Both the position numbers and the translations under genes were made by a program. A stretch of DNA of 8,075 nt. Source: Bordetella sp. Its GTDB lineage: Bacteria > Pseudomonadota > Gammaproteobacteria > Burkholderiales > Burkholderiaceae_B. This document shows positions 1-6,467 of the stretch, piece by piece. Positions within the stretch are counted from its first letter, which is position 1, and every line of letters starts with the position of its first letter. The stretch spans positions 1 to 8,075 of the forward strand of contig DAIDKG010000095.1 in assembly GCA_027450125.1 (NCBI GenBank), in the 5' to 3' direction. The notes beneath the pieces are model-generated. The model was not told the DNA's origin. It was given only the letters and a program-made list of their open reading frames with translations, and made no database searches.

Positions 1-1314
1 CCTGCGATACAGCCAGCGCAGTGTCTCGCTGTGCAGGCGATACGGCAGGCGCGTCGTATCTGCGTTCCAGGCCATCATGTCGGTCACGCGCAGCGTGCGT
101 CCAAGCAGGTAATCGCGCACCAGCCGCGACCAGACCAGGTCGCGCGCGTTGAGCAGCTGGAAGACGCCCGCCAGCTGCCTGCCATCCAGATAGCCCTGCT
201 GCCACATCAGTCCGTCCAGAAACGCCGCGGTGCTAGACCCCATGAACAATCCCAGCTCGCCGGGATCCTCGAAGTCCGTCTGCGCCGCCAACAGCGTCAT
301 GGTCTGCAGTTGCAGATCGGCGCGCGGTTCGCGCGCGAGCGCAGCGGCGCACGCGGCGAGCAAAGTCCCGCCCAGGCAATAGCCGGCGGCATGGACGCGC
401 TTGCTGCCGCACAGGCGCGCCGCCGCGGCAAGCGCCTGGAGCAGGCCGCGCTCCAGATAATCGTCCAGGCCGATGTCGCGCGCTTCGGCCCGGGGGTTGC
501 GCCAGGAAATCGCAAAGACGTCATGCCCGGCCTGGACCAGGTAGCGCACCAGCGAATTGTGCGGGGAGAGATCCAGTATGTAGTACTTCAGCAGCCACGA
601 CGGGACCAGGACGACGGGTTCGCGCCAGGTCTCGGCGGCAGCCGGCGCGTAGCGGATCAATTCCAGCAGTTCGTTGCGGAAAACCACCTGGCCGGGCGTG
701 ATCGCGATTTCCTTGCCGACGCGATAGCCGGACAGTTCCTGCGGCGAGGTGCCGGGCGCGTCGCCGGCGAGCAGGTCCCGCCAATCGGCCGCCATGCGCA
801 GCCCGCCGCGCAGGAAATTCATCCCCCCCGACTCCCAGCTGGCCGCCAGCACTTCGGGGTTGGTCCACCATATATTGCTCGGCGACAGCATGTCCGCCCA
901 TTGCCGCATGGCAAAATTGAGCACGTGCAGATGATGCGGCTGCACGCCGGCCACGTCCCGGGTCGCCCGGTCCCAGAATGCCTGCATGTGCAGAAACTGG
1001 TCGCGCAGCAGCACATAGGGCCACTGCTTCCAGCCCGGGTGCTCGAAACGGCGGTCGGCCACCGCGACGTCGGCCGGCCGGTCGCCGATATCCGCTCCCC
1101 CCAGCGACTGCCACAAGGAAAGCGCCTTGCCCGGACTGCAGGCCATATGGGCGATCCAGTCGAGATAGGCTAGGCCCATGGCGAAGGGCGACAGGCCGCC
1201 GTAAAGCTTGGCCAGCGTCGCGAACGACACGCGGTCGATCCGCTCCCATGCGTTGCCCGCATACGGCGGCGCGCAATGCGCAGCCGCCGCGAAAAGCCGG
1301 GAAGAGTCTTTCAT
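1..1314 (-). CDS. phaC: Class I-type poly(3-hydroxyalkanoate) synthase (PhaC), C-terminus beyond the window edge
   Basis: This gene encodes the enzyme that polymerises (R)-3-hydroxyacyl-CoA, usually 3-hydroxybutyryl-CoA, into storage polyester at the granule surface. I see 438 codons from the start to the edge; class I enzymes usually have about 560-600. The N-terminal PhaC domain covers about residues 60-235. It is followed by the family block around SWLLKYYILDLSP (239-251) and FAISWRNP (267-274). The lipase-like nucleophile elbow is GYCLGG (311-316), giving catalytic Cys313. NARDLVW (389-395) and WNADTTRLP (416-424) also match the family. The catalytic Asp and His would lie beyond position 1 and cannot be checked. 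The ATG at 1314 is chosen because GAGG lies 6-8 nt upstream and the in-frame N-terminus fits the family. It follows the BON gene by 21 nt, so it is probably the third gene of an FNR-controlled unit. There it could act as a carbon and electron sink at low oxygen (inference). Confidence 0.93.
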   Translation of the reverse strand, partial: MKDSSRLFAAAAHCAPPYAGNAWERIDRVSFATLAKLYGGLSPFAMGLAYLDWIAHMACSPGKALSLWQSLGGADIGDRPADVAVADRRFEHPGWKQWPYVLLRDQFLHMQAFWDRATRDVAGVQPHHLHVLNFAMRQWADMLSPSNIWWTNPEVLAASWESGGMNFLRGGLRMAADWRDLLAGDAPGTSPQELSGYRVGKEIAITPGQVVFRNELLELIRYAPAAAETWREPVVLVPSWLLKYYILDLSPHNSLVRYLVQAGHDVFAISWRNPRAEARDIGLDDYLERGLLQALAAAARLCGSKRVHAAGYCLGGTLLAACAAALAREPRADLQLQTMTLLAAQTDFEDPGELGLFMGSSTAAFLDGLMWQQGYLDGRQLAGVFQLLNARDLVWSRLVRDYLLGRTLRVTDMMAWNADTTRLPYRLHSETLRWLYRR

Positions 1315-1335
1315 CGGCGCCTCATGGCAATAACC

Positions 1336-1989
1336 TCATCCGATCGACAGGCGATCGTCCACCGATTTGACCCCGGCGATCGACCAGGCAGCCCGTTCCG
1401 CAGCACCGCGCTCGGCCCAGGACTTGACCTTGCCGGTGAGCGTGATCTTGTTGCTGCCGTCGACATCGACATGGATTGCCGCGGCGTCGACGTCGGCGCT
1501 ACGGCGCAATGCGGCCTGAATGGTGGCCTTTACGTCGGAGGCGTGAACATGGGGCGTGATGGCGATGAGATTGTTGACCCCCAGCACGCCGGACAGGCGG
1601 CGAACCGAACTGGCCGCGGCGTCCCGCTGGAACTGCCACGGCACCGAGCCTGTCAAGGTCACCCAGCCATCCTGGACCTTCACCTGGACCGAGTCCTGGG
1701 GTATCGCCACGTTCCAGGCGATGATGTCCAGTGCACGCTTGGCGATCTGGTCGTCGGCGGTCTGCGGCGTGCCCGGGTACATCACGCGGATTTCCTGCGC
1801 GATGCCGCGTATGCCTTTTACCCGCAGCGCCGCCCGTTCGGCCGCGCACTTCTGGTCATAGGTCGGGACGTGTCCGCTCAGCGTGACGATGCCGTCGCCC
1901 ACGGCCACTCCGATGCGGCTGGCATCGACGCTGGGTTCGAATTCCAGCTCGTCGATGACGAATTGGCGCAATTCTTCGTCTTTCTTCAT
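1336..1989 (-). CDS. Triple BON-domain protein
   Basis: A 217-residue protein built of three BON domains at about residues 4-70, 79-147 and 150-216. Each shows the BON pattern of a helix, then a V-x-DG-x-V-TL-x-G-x-V strand pair, then A-ER-A and a V/I-GV-x-x-V/I strand. Examples are VAVGDGIVTLSGHV (28-41), VKVQDGWVTLTGSV (103-116) and VDVDGSNKITLTGKV (174-188). BON domains are thought to bind phospholipid or other hydrophobic surfaces; OsmY is the best-known double-BON protein. No signal peptide is visible (it begins MKKDEELRQF), so it is likely cytoplasmic, unlike periplasmic OsmY. The start has a good AGGAG 6 nt upstream. It lies between a 61-residue unknown gene and phaC, all co-directional. 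Cytoplasmic multi-BON proteins recur next to USP and PHA genes in betaproteobacteria, consistent with a stress or low-oxygen role, but the molecular function is unknown. Confidence 0.9.
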   Translation of the reverse strand: MKKDEELRQFVIDELEFEPSVDASRIGVAVGDGIVTLSGHVPTYDQKCAAERAALRVKGIRGIAQEIRVMYPGTPQTADDQIAKRALDIIAWNVAIPQDSVQVKVQDGWVTLTGSVPWQFQRDAAASSVRRLSGVLGVNNLIAITPHVHASDVKATIQAALRRSADVDAAAIHVDVDGSNKITLTGKVKSWAERGAAERAAWSIAGVKSVDDRLSIG

Positions 1990-2009
1990 TTCAAGCTCCT
2001 GGGTAGGGT

Positions 2010-2028
2010 TGCCAATGCCCGATTGGCA
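2010..2028. repeat. Perfect 7-bp inverted repeat between the small gene and the BON gene
   Basis: TGCCAAT and ATTGGCA are separated by 5 nt. In the leftward transcript they would form a short hairpin after the stop of the 61-residue gene and just before the AGGAG of the BON gene. It could protect the mRNA or tune translation of BON, or be a protein-binding dyad. It lacks a U-run, so it is not a standard intrinsic terminator. Confidence 0.55.
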
Positions 2029-2036
2029 CAGTGGTG

Positions 2037-2222
2037 TCAGTGCAGGCGCCCCGAGCCTTCAACCCGATGCGGGGCGGGAACATCGCTCTCTGTATCACGA
2101 AGTAACTGGGCTGCCGTTTCAAGCGCTTCGAGCGCGATCCCGGCCGGAACGCCCAAGGCCAGGACGAAACGGATCGTGCGGGCAGCCAGGTACGCAATCT
2201 CGTAGGGTTCCTGTCCATCCAT
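2037..2222 (-). CDS. 61-residue protein of unknown function, first gene of the FNR-box operon
   Basis: I do not recognise this protein. The frame opens with MDGQEPYEIAYLAARTIRF. Residues 7-43 look mostly helical, with a short hydrophobic stretch (about 19-31) broken by a Gly-Val-Pro-Ala-Gly turn, followed by a second helix with acidic and aliphatic residues. The tail (46-61) is polar and probably disordered. It has no cysteines, signal peptide or convincing full membrane helix. The start at 2222 is favoured because GGGAG lies 6 nt upstream and a predicted FNR-dependent promoter places the transcript start about 20 nt before it. An overlapping ATG at 2218 opens a different, low-complexity basic frame that I do not believe. 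It ends 47 nt before the BON gene and is probably co-transcribed with it and phaC. Coding status rests on the ribosome binding site, position and composition. Confidence 0.7.
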   Translation of the reverse strand: MDGQEPYEIAYLAARTIRFVLALGVPAGIALEALETAAQLLRDTESDVPAPHRVEGSGRLH

Positions 2223-2242
2223 GATCAACTCCCGTGCATAAG

Positions 2243-2256
2243 ACGGCCTCAGTATG
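2243..2256 (-). promoter_or_regulatory. Predicted class II FNR-dependent promoter for the leftward small gene-BON-phaC unit
   Basis: Read on the minus strand, a -10-like CATACT (2256-2251, 4 of 6 matches to TATAAT) begins 21 nt after the FNR-type dyad. A start near 2244 would centre the dyad at about -41, the class II activator position. No -35 match is visible, as expected for an activator-dependent promoter. The leader would be only about 20 nt, carrying the GGGAG of the 61-residue gene. Confidence 0.6.
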
Positions 2257-2277
2257 TGCTGCCGGTGGAGGCCTTCA

Positions 2278-2291
2278 TTGACCTGCGTCAA
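2278..2291. promoter_or_regulatory. FNR/Anr-type operator TTGAC-N4-GTCAA
   Basis: A perfectly symmetric dyad with FNR-family half-sites and the canonical 4-bp spacer (consensus TTGAT-N4-ATCAA; the T/A to C/G change at the fifth position is common in this family). It is the only such full site I found in the non-coding DNA of the window. It lies in the spacer between divergent genes, so it could serve both. The likely binder is the FNR-type regulator encoded at 6573-7316, whose recognition helix keeps the E-x-x-S-R residues that read TTGA half-sites. Confidence 0.8.
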
Positions 2292-2297
2292 ACGGAC

Positions 2298-2327
2298 GGG
2301 CAGGCAAAGAACTTGCGGGCGCTGCCC
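2298..2327. repeat. Bulged inverted repeat in the divergent spacer
   Basis: GGGCAG (2298-2303) pairs with CTGCCC (2322-2327), and inside it GCAA (2304-2307) pairs with TTGC (2313-2316). This gives a 10-bp stem with a 5-nt loop (AGAAC) and a one-sided 5-nt bulge. It lies just downstream of the FNR dyad on the side of the rightward kinase gene, so it could be in that gene's leader RNA. I see no convincing -10/-35 pair for the rightward gene in 2292-2409, so its start point is unknown. Confidence 0.35.
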
Positions 2328-2409
2328 AGGCGCGTCAAAATCAGCAAGCCCCCTCGCGGACAACGGGGCGGCATGCTTGGCTGACCGCAACAACAACTTC
2401 AGGCGGCCC

Positions 2410-3891
2410 ATGGAAAACCACGTCGTCGAAAGCCAGACCATGAGCTGGCTGCTCGCCTCGGCAATCGAACCCATGCTGATTGCCGACGGCGACGGTACGG
2501 TGATACTGGCCAATGCGTCGGTCGAGAAGCTATTCGGCTACGGCTCGGGAGAACTGCATCGAACCCCGCTGGCAGCGCTCTTTCCGAACCTGGGCTCGGG
2601 CTTGGACATGCATGCCGCAGCGCATGCGCCTGGGCTGCAAGAGCTCGCGGCGCGCCGCAAGGACGGCGGCGAATTTTCCGCCGGGGCGCATTTTTCGCCT
2701 CTCAAGACCCGCTGGGGCCTGCCCCTCGTGCTCGCGACCATCCAGGACCTGACGTCCCGCAAGCAGGCCCAGCAGGCATTCCTGGACAGCGAGGCGCGCA
2801 TGCGCGCCATCGTCGACACCGCCGTCGATGCCATCATCACCATCGACCAGGGCGGCGCCATTGAGCGGATGAACCCGGCGGCGATCCGCTTGTTCGGCTA
2901 TGCAGAGCATGAGGCGCTGGGGCGCAACGTCTCGATGCTGATGCCGCCGCCCTACCGCGAATTGCATGACGGGTTCCTGCAGCGATACCTCGCGACGGGC
3001 GAAAAGCGCATCATCGGCACCGGCCGGGAAGTGATGGGCCAACGCAAGGACGGCAGCTGCTTCCCGATGGATCTGACTGTTGCCGAGATGTCGATCGGCG
3101 CTCGGCGCATGTTCACCGGCATGGTTCGGGACATATCGGAGCGCAAGCGCGCGCAGGCCGAGGTGCAGCGCCTGCTGGCCGAGCTGACCCGTGCCAACGA
3201 AGAGCTCACCAACTTCGCCTATGTCGTGTCGCACGACCTCAAGGCGCCATTGCGAGGCATAAATTCCCTGGCCAGCTGGATCGTCACGGACCATGCCGAC
3301 CAACTGGGCCAGCAAGGCCGCCAGCAGCTGCAACAGCTTTCCGTGCGCGTCACGCGCATGGGGGCCCTGATCGACGGCATTCTCGAGTATTCACGCGTAC
3401 GGCGCGGCAACGAAGTGTCCGAGCGCGTCGATGTCGTCGCATTGATCCGGGAAATCATCGACTCCCTCGCGCCGCCGGCCCACATCGCCATCCACGTGGA
3501 CCCCGGCCTGCCGGCCTTGACGGCGGATCGCACGCGCATCCAGCAGCTGTTCCAGAACCTGATCGCGAACGCGATCCAATATTCGGACAAGCCGCAAGGC
3601 GAGATCAGGGTGCAGGCCCGCCCCGGCGACAGCGGTCCGGTCTACTCGGTTGCCGACAACGGCATCGGCATCGAATCGCGCCACTTCGAGCGCATATTCC
3701 AGCTGTTCCAGACGCTGGCGCCCGAGGGCCACGGGACGGGCACCGGGGTCGGCCTGGCCTTGGTCAGGAAAATCGTCGACATGTACGGCGGACAGGTCTG
3801 CGTCGAATCGACGCCGGGTGTCGGAAGCACGTTCTCGTTCACGCTTCCTCGCGCCGCGCGCGATGCGCAAAACGACGCAGGTGCGCGATGA
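2410..3891 (+). CDS. PAS-PAS sensor histidine kinase with a FixL-like heme-PAS domain
   Basis: A 493-residue soluble kinase with no membrane segment. PAS1 (about 12-116) is a generic sensor fold. PAS2 (about 130-245) closely follows the oxygen-sensing heme PAS of FixL. His186 aligns with the heme ligand His200 of Bradyrhizobium FixL, Arg192 with Arg206, Ile201 with Ile215, Arg206 with the distal Arg220, and Leu222 with Leu236. Position 214 is Arg here (Arg200) and 238 is Val (Val224). The HisKA domain has phospho-acceptor His275 in VSHDLKAPLRGI (273-284), a phytochrome-type H-box. The ATPase has an N-box with Asn383 and Asn387, a G1 box with Asp416 and a G2 box GTGTGVGLAL (442-451). The ATG at 2410 puts the start at the PAS1 boundary with a weak AGGCGG before it; the frame is open further upstream, but those residues look non-coding. 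Its stop overlaps the next start (ATGA). The kinase call is firm; heme binding is inferred from aligned residues. Confidence 0.92.
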   Translation: MENHVVESQTMSWLLASAIEPMLIADGDGTVILANASVEKLFGYGSGELHRTPLAALFPNLGSGLDMHAAAHAPGLQELAARRKDGGEFSAGAHFSPLKTRWGLPLVLATIQDLTSRKQAQQAFLDSEARMRAIVDTAVDAIITIDQGGAIERMNPAAIRLFGYAEHEALGRNVSMLMPPPYRELHDGFLQRYLATGEKRIIGTGREVMGQRKDGSCFPMDLTVAEMSIGARRMFTGMVRDISERKRAQAEVQRLLAELTRANEELTNFAYVVSHDLKAPLRGINSLASWIVTDHADQLGQQGRQQLQQLSVRVTRMGALIDGILEYSRVRRGNEVSERVDVVALIREIIDSLAPPAHIAIHVDPGLPALTADRTRIQQLFQNLIANAIQYSDKPQGEIRVQARPGDSGPVYSVADNGIGIESRHFERIFQLFQTLAPEGHGTGTGVGLALVRKIVDMYGGQVCVESTPGVGSTFSFTLPRAARDAQNDAGAR

Positions 3892-4301
3892 CGCCCTCGG
3901 ACCGCCCCATCCTGGTGGTAGACGATGACGAGATCGGCGTCCAGACCGTGCGCCGCGCCTTGCAGGAACTGCAGGTTCCGAATCGGGTGGTGGGCTGCAA
4001 CAACGGCGAGGCGGCACTGGCCTACTTGCGCGAACCCGGCAATCCCAGGCCCGCCATCGTGCTGCTGGATCTGAACATGCCGGTGATGAACGGGATCGAG
4101 TTCCTGCGAATCGTCAAGGCGGACGAACAGTTGCGCCGCCAGCCCATCGTCGTGCTGACCACATCCGCCGAGCAGCAGGACAGGATGGACAGCTTCAACC
4201 TCAGCGTGGCGGGTTATGTGACCAAGCCCATGGATTATTGCCGGTTCGTCCAGGTAATGCGCCATATAGACCAATATTGGACGATCAGCGAACTGCCCTG
4301 A
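3888..4301 (+). CDS. Stand-alone CheY/Rcp1-like receiver protein
   Basis: A 137-residue single-domain response regulator with no output domain. The conserved receiver residues are all present: acidic Asp12/Asp13 (LVVDDDE), phospho-acceptor Asp61 in LLDLNMP, Thr91 in VLTTSA, and Lys113-Pro114. The sequence around LLDLNMPVMNGIEFL is typical of the Rcp1 group, which pairs with phytochrome-type HisKA kinases such as the one encoded just upstream. The start overlaps the kinase stop by 4 nt, implying translational coupling and a fixed ratio. The most economical role is phosphate acceptor for the PAS-PAS kinase. With no DNA-binding domain it must act by protein contact, be a phosphate sink, or pass phosphate on, possibly to the next kinase (inference). 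Confidence 0.9.
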   Translation: MTPSDRPILVVDDDEIGVQTVRRALQELQVPNRVVGCNNGEAALAYLREPGNPRPAIVLLDLNMPVMNGIEFLRIVKADEQLRRQPIVVLTTSAEQQDRMDSFNLSVAGYVTKPMDYCRFVQVMRHIDQYWTISELP

Positions 4302-4303
4302 CC

Positions 4304-5803
4304 ATGCCCAAACCGGCGATCCGTATCCTGCTGGTCGACGACGACGATGTCGATCGCATGGCCTGCGCGCGGGCCTTGACCTCGGACCCGAACTACGACT
4401 ACACGATCCTGGAGGCCAAGACCGGGGAAGCCGGCCTGGAACGCATCCGGACCGAATGCGTGGATGCCGTGATTCTCGACTACCGGCTGCCCGACCAGAC
4501 GGGCCTGGAGTTCGTCACCCTGCTGCATGCGCACGCCCGCGAAACGCAGACCAGGCCGCCGCCGGTGCTGGTGCTCACCGGCCACGACAACGCGACCACC
4601 GCCGCAGAACTGATGCGCCGTGGCGCACTGGAATACCTGGGCAAGGATCTGGATCTGCGGTATCTGCAACTGCTGCCGACAGTCATGCATCGCATGCTGC
4701 AAACCCGCCAGATGGCGGACCTGCAAAACGAGGCGCAGGCCAAGTACCGGCTGCTGGTCGAGCAGATGCCGGCCATCACCTATGTGTATCCCTTGCGCGA
4801 CGGCGGGAGCGAACTCTATGTCAGCCCGCAGGTCAGGATGCTGGGCTACTCGCAGCAGGAGTGGACCGCCGGAGGAGGATTTCACCTGTCGCGCATTCAC
4901 CCGGCCGACCGCTCCAGGGTCGAAGGCCAGCTGGCCCGCAGCATGCAGGGCGGCAGGCCGCTGCGCATCAACTATCGCATCATGACGCGCGATGGCAAGC
5001 ACCTCTGGTTCAGGGACCATGCCAATATCCTGCGCGACGACAAGCAACGCCCGATCTTTCTGCAAGGCGTCCTGTTCGACATCACGCAGAGCAAGGCGGA
5101 CGAGCAGGAGCTGCGGGCCTCGCGCGAAGCGCTGCGCCAGCTCTCGGCGCATCAGGACCGCGTCAAGGAACAGGAGCGCAAGCGCATTGCGCAGGAAATC
5201 CACGACGAGCTGGGCGGCATGCTGACGGGAATCAAGGCGTATGTATCCGTGTCGATAGACCGCGCGCGGCGCGACGGACGGGATACGGATCCTTTGCTCA
5301 CGGACGCGGTGCGCCTGGCCGACGAGGCAATCGCCGCAGTCCGCCGCGTGATCACCGACCTGCGGCCCAGCGTCCTGGACCAGCTCGGGCTGTGGGAGGC
5401 CATCGCGTGGTATGCGGGACGGGTCGAATCCCGCGCCAGCCTGCGCCACCAGTGCCTGATCTCCCCGGCGGCCAGAGCGGTCACCCTGGATCCGGATGCG
5501 GCGACCATGCTGTTTCGCATCGTCCAGGAGGCGCTTACCAATGTCACCCGGCACGCCCAGGCGTCGATGGTGACCATACGCGCCGACACCAACGGCCGCA
5601 TGCTGGAGCTGGACATCTCGGACGACGGCCGGGGCGTCGACGCGTCGAAATTCGCCACCGGCGACTCCTGGGGCATATTCGGCATGCGCGAGCGGGCGCG
5701 CCACCTGGGCGGGGACGTGACCGTGCACAGCGAAGGCAGACGCGGCACCATCGTGCGGGTGCGAATTCCATTGGAGGCCATCCATGATGCTACCCAGCCT
5801 TGA
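4304..5803 (+). CDS. Receiver-PAS-histidine kinase (NarX/DesK-type HisKA_3)
   Basis: A 499-residue cytoplasmic hybrid kinase with its receiver at the N-terminus. The REC domain (about 5-130) has Asp12/Asp13, phospho-acceptor Asp59 (ILDYRLP), Thr92 and Lys114; the usual Lys-Pro is Lys-Asp. The PAS domain (about 146-263) ends in a PAS/PAC-like YRIMTRDGKHLWFRDHA block (224-240) and continues into a coiled linker (265-295). HisKA_3 carries phospho-acceptor His300 in AQEIHDELGG (296-305) and the LRPSVLDQLGL X-region (353-363). The ATPase shows Asn413 (QEALTNVTRHA), a DDGRG G1 box (440-444) and WGIFGMRERARHLGG (456-470). The ATG follows the previous stop after 2 nt with no good Shine-Dalgarno, so translation probably depends on re-initiation. 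HisKA_3 kinases normally phosphorylate NarL/LuxR regulators, exactly what the next overlapping gene encodes. The N-terminal receiver suggests upstream control by another kinase, plausibly the PAS-PAS one. Confidence 0.93.
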   Translation: MPKPAIRILLVDDDDVDRMACARALTSDPNYDYTILEAKTGEAGLERIRTECVDAVILDYRLPDQTGLEFVTLLHAHARETQTRPPPVLVLTGHDNATTAAELMRRGALEYLGKDLDLRYLQLLPTVMHRMLQTRQMADLQNEAQAKYRLLVEQMPAITYVYPLRDGGSELYVSPQVRMLGYSQQEWTAGGGFHLSRIHPADRSRVEGQLARSMQGGRPLRINYRIMTRDGKHLWFRDHANILRDDKQRPIFLQGVLFDITQSKADEQELRASREALRQLSAHQDRVKEQERKRIAQEIHDELGGMLTGIKAYVSVSIDRARRDGRDTDPLLTDAVRLADEAIAAVRRVITDLRPSVLDQLGLWEAIAWYAGRVESRASLRHQCLISPAARAVTLDPDAATMLFRIVQEALTNVTRHAQASMVTIRADTNGRMLELDISDDGRGVDASKFATGDSWGIFGMRERARHLGGDVTVHSEGRRGTIVRVRIPLEAIHDATQP

Positions 5804-6425
5804 CGTACTCCTGGTCGACGACCACACGGTGGTGCGCAGCGGGGTTCGCCTGATGCTCAGCGACGCGCCCGACATCCGCGTGACGGGCGAGGCGGCATCG
5901 GCGGCACAGGCCATGAACCTGGTAAGAAAACATCATTTCGACGTCGCGCTGGTGGACATCGCGCTGCCGGGCCGCAACGGCCTGGACCTGCTGCAGGCGA
6001 TCAAGCGCCACGCTCCCCGCCTGACCGTGCTGATCCTCAGCACGTATTCCGAGGAAATCTACGCCATCCGGGCGTTGCGGCTGGGCGCGGCGGGCTACCT
6101 GACCAAGGACAGTCCGGGCGCCACCCTGATCAAGGCGATCCGCAAGGCGGCAGCCGGCGGCAAGTACGTCAGCCCCGCGCTCACCGAGCATCTGGCGAGC
6201 ATGGTGAGCGGCGCTGCGTCTGCATCGCACGAGGCCTTGTCGAACCGCGAACTGGAAGTCATGAAGATGATCGCAGGCGGGAAAAGCCTGGTCGAGATTG
6301 CGGAACTGATGCATCTGAGTCCAAAAACGGTGACGACCTACAGGTCCCGCATCCTCGAGAAGATCGGCGTTCGCTCCAACGTCGACCTGGCCCGCTACGC
6401 CACGGAGAACGGGCTGCTCAAGTAA
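5784..6425 (+). CDS. NarL/FixJ-family response regulator with LuxR-type DNA-binding domain
   Basis: A 213-residue transcription regulator and the DNA-binding output of the four-gene signalling cluster. The receiver (about 5-122) has Asp12/Asp13 (LLVDDH), phospho-acceptor Asp58 (LVDIALP), Thr87 and Lys108. The LuxR-type helix-turn-helix spans about 150-210, with LSNRELEVMKMIAGG (152-166) and the recognition segment LSPKTVTTYRSRILEKIGV (178-196). The gene overlaps the kinase by 20 nt. GGAGG sits 6 nt before the first ATG of an ATGATG pair, so either Met could start the protein. Kinase and regulator are a cognate pair by family and position. Its targets are unknown; the tandem repeat immediately after its stop, in front of the FNR-type gene, is an obvious candidate. 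Confidence 0.95.
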   Translation: MMLPSLDVLLVDDHTVVRSGVRLMLSDAPDIRVTGEAASAAQAMNLVRKHHFDVALVDIALPGRNGLDLLQAIKRHAPRLTVLILSTYSEEIYAIRALRLGAAGYLTKDSPGATLIKAIRKAAAGGKYVSPALTEHLASMVSGAASASHEALSNRELEVMKMIAGGKSLVEIAELMHLSPKTVTTYRSRILEKIGVRSNVDLARYATENGLLK

Positions 6426-6430
6426 CAAAA

Positions 6431-6464
6431 TCTGAAAGATTTCTGAATCTGAAATATTCCTGAA
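6431..6464. repeat. Two tandem copies of a 17-bp element upstream of the FNR-type gene
   Basis: TCTGAAAGATTTCTGAA (6431-6447) is followed directly by TCTGAAATATTCCTGAA (6448-6464), 15 of 17 identical. The core CTGAA recurs four times with start-to-start spacings of 11, 6 and 11. The first unit is also part of a dyad, AAATCT-GAA-AGATTT (6428-6442). The stretch is strikingly AT-rich against its GC-rich surroundings and ends just before a -10-like sequence. This is the layout of an activator binding array; a NarL/LuxR-type protein is plausible but unproven. Confidence 0.6.
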
Positions 6465-6467
6465 AGG

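Noticed and set aside
31..1173. A 380-codon plus-strand frame at the left end
   Set aside because: It is antisense to the PHA synthase, which shows the catalytic Cys motif and family blocks over its full visible length. The antisense product looks compositionally like noise.
521..1276. A 251-codon minus-strand frame that overlaps phaC on the same strand
   Set aside because: It is a shifted frame of the PHA synthase gene, low in complexity and Arg/Gly/Ala rich. The frame starting at 1314 gives the true protein.
2023..2040. Sigma-54-like TTGGCAC sequence
   Set aside because: The -24 part resembles TGGCAC, but the expected GC of the -12 element is absent (TGTC instead of TTGC). It also points rightward into the antisense of the small gene, with no plus-strand gene close behind.
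1276..2205. A 309-codon plus-strand frame over the BON gene
   Set aside because: It is antisense to three clear BON domains and the small gene, with no ribosome binding site or family resemblance of its own.
2254..2409. N-terminal extension of the PAS-PAS kinase upstream of 2410
   Set aside because: The frame is open, but it runs through the FNR operator and a hairpin, and its Cys/Arg-rich translation does not look like protein. ATG 2410 begins directly at the PAS1 domain.
4235..5914. A 559-codon open frame on the minus strand, the longest in the window
   Set aside because: It lies fully antisense to the receiver-PAS-kinase gene, whose translation shows every expected family motif. The antisense product is rich in His, Gln, Arg and Ala with no recognisable domain, which is usual for third-position GC bias.
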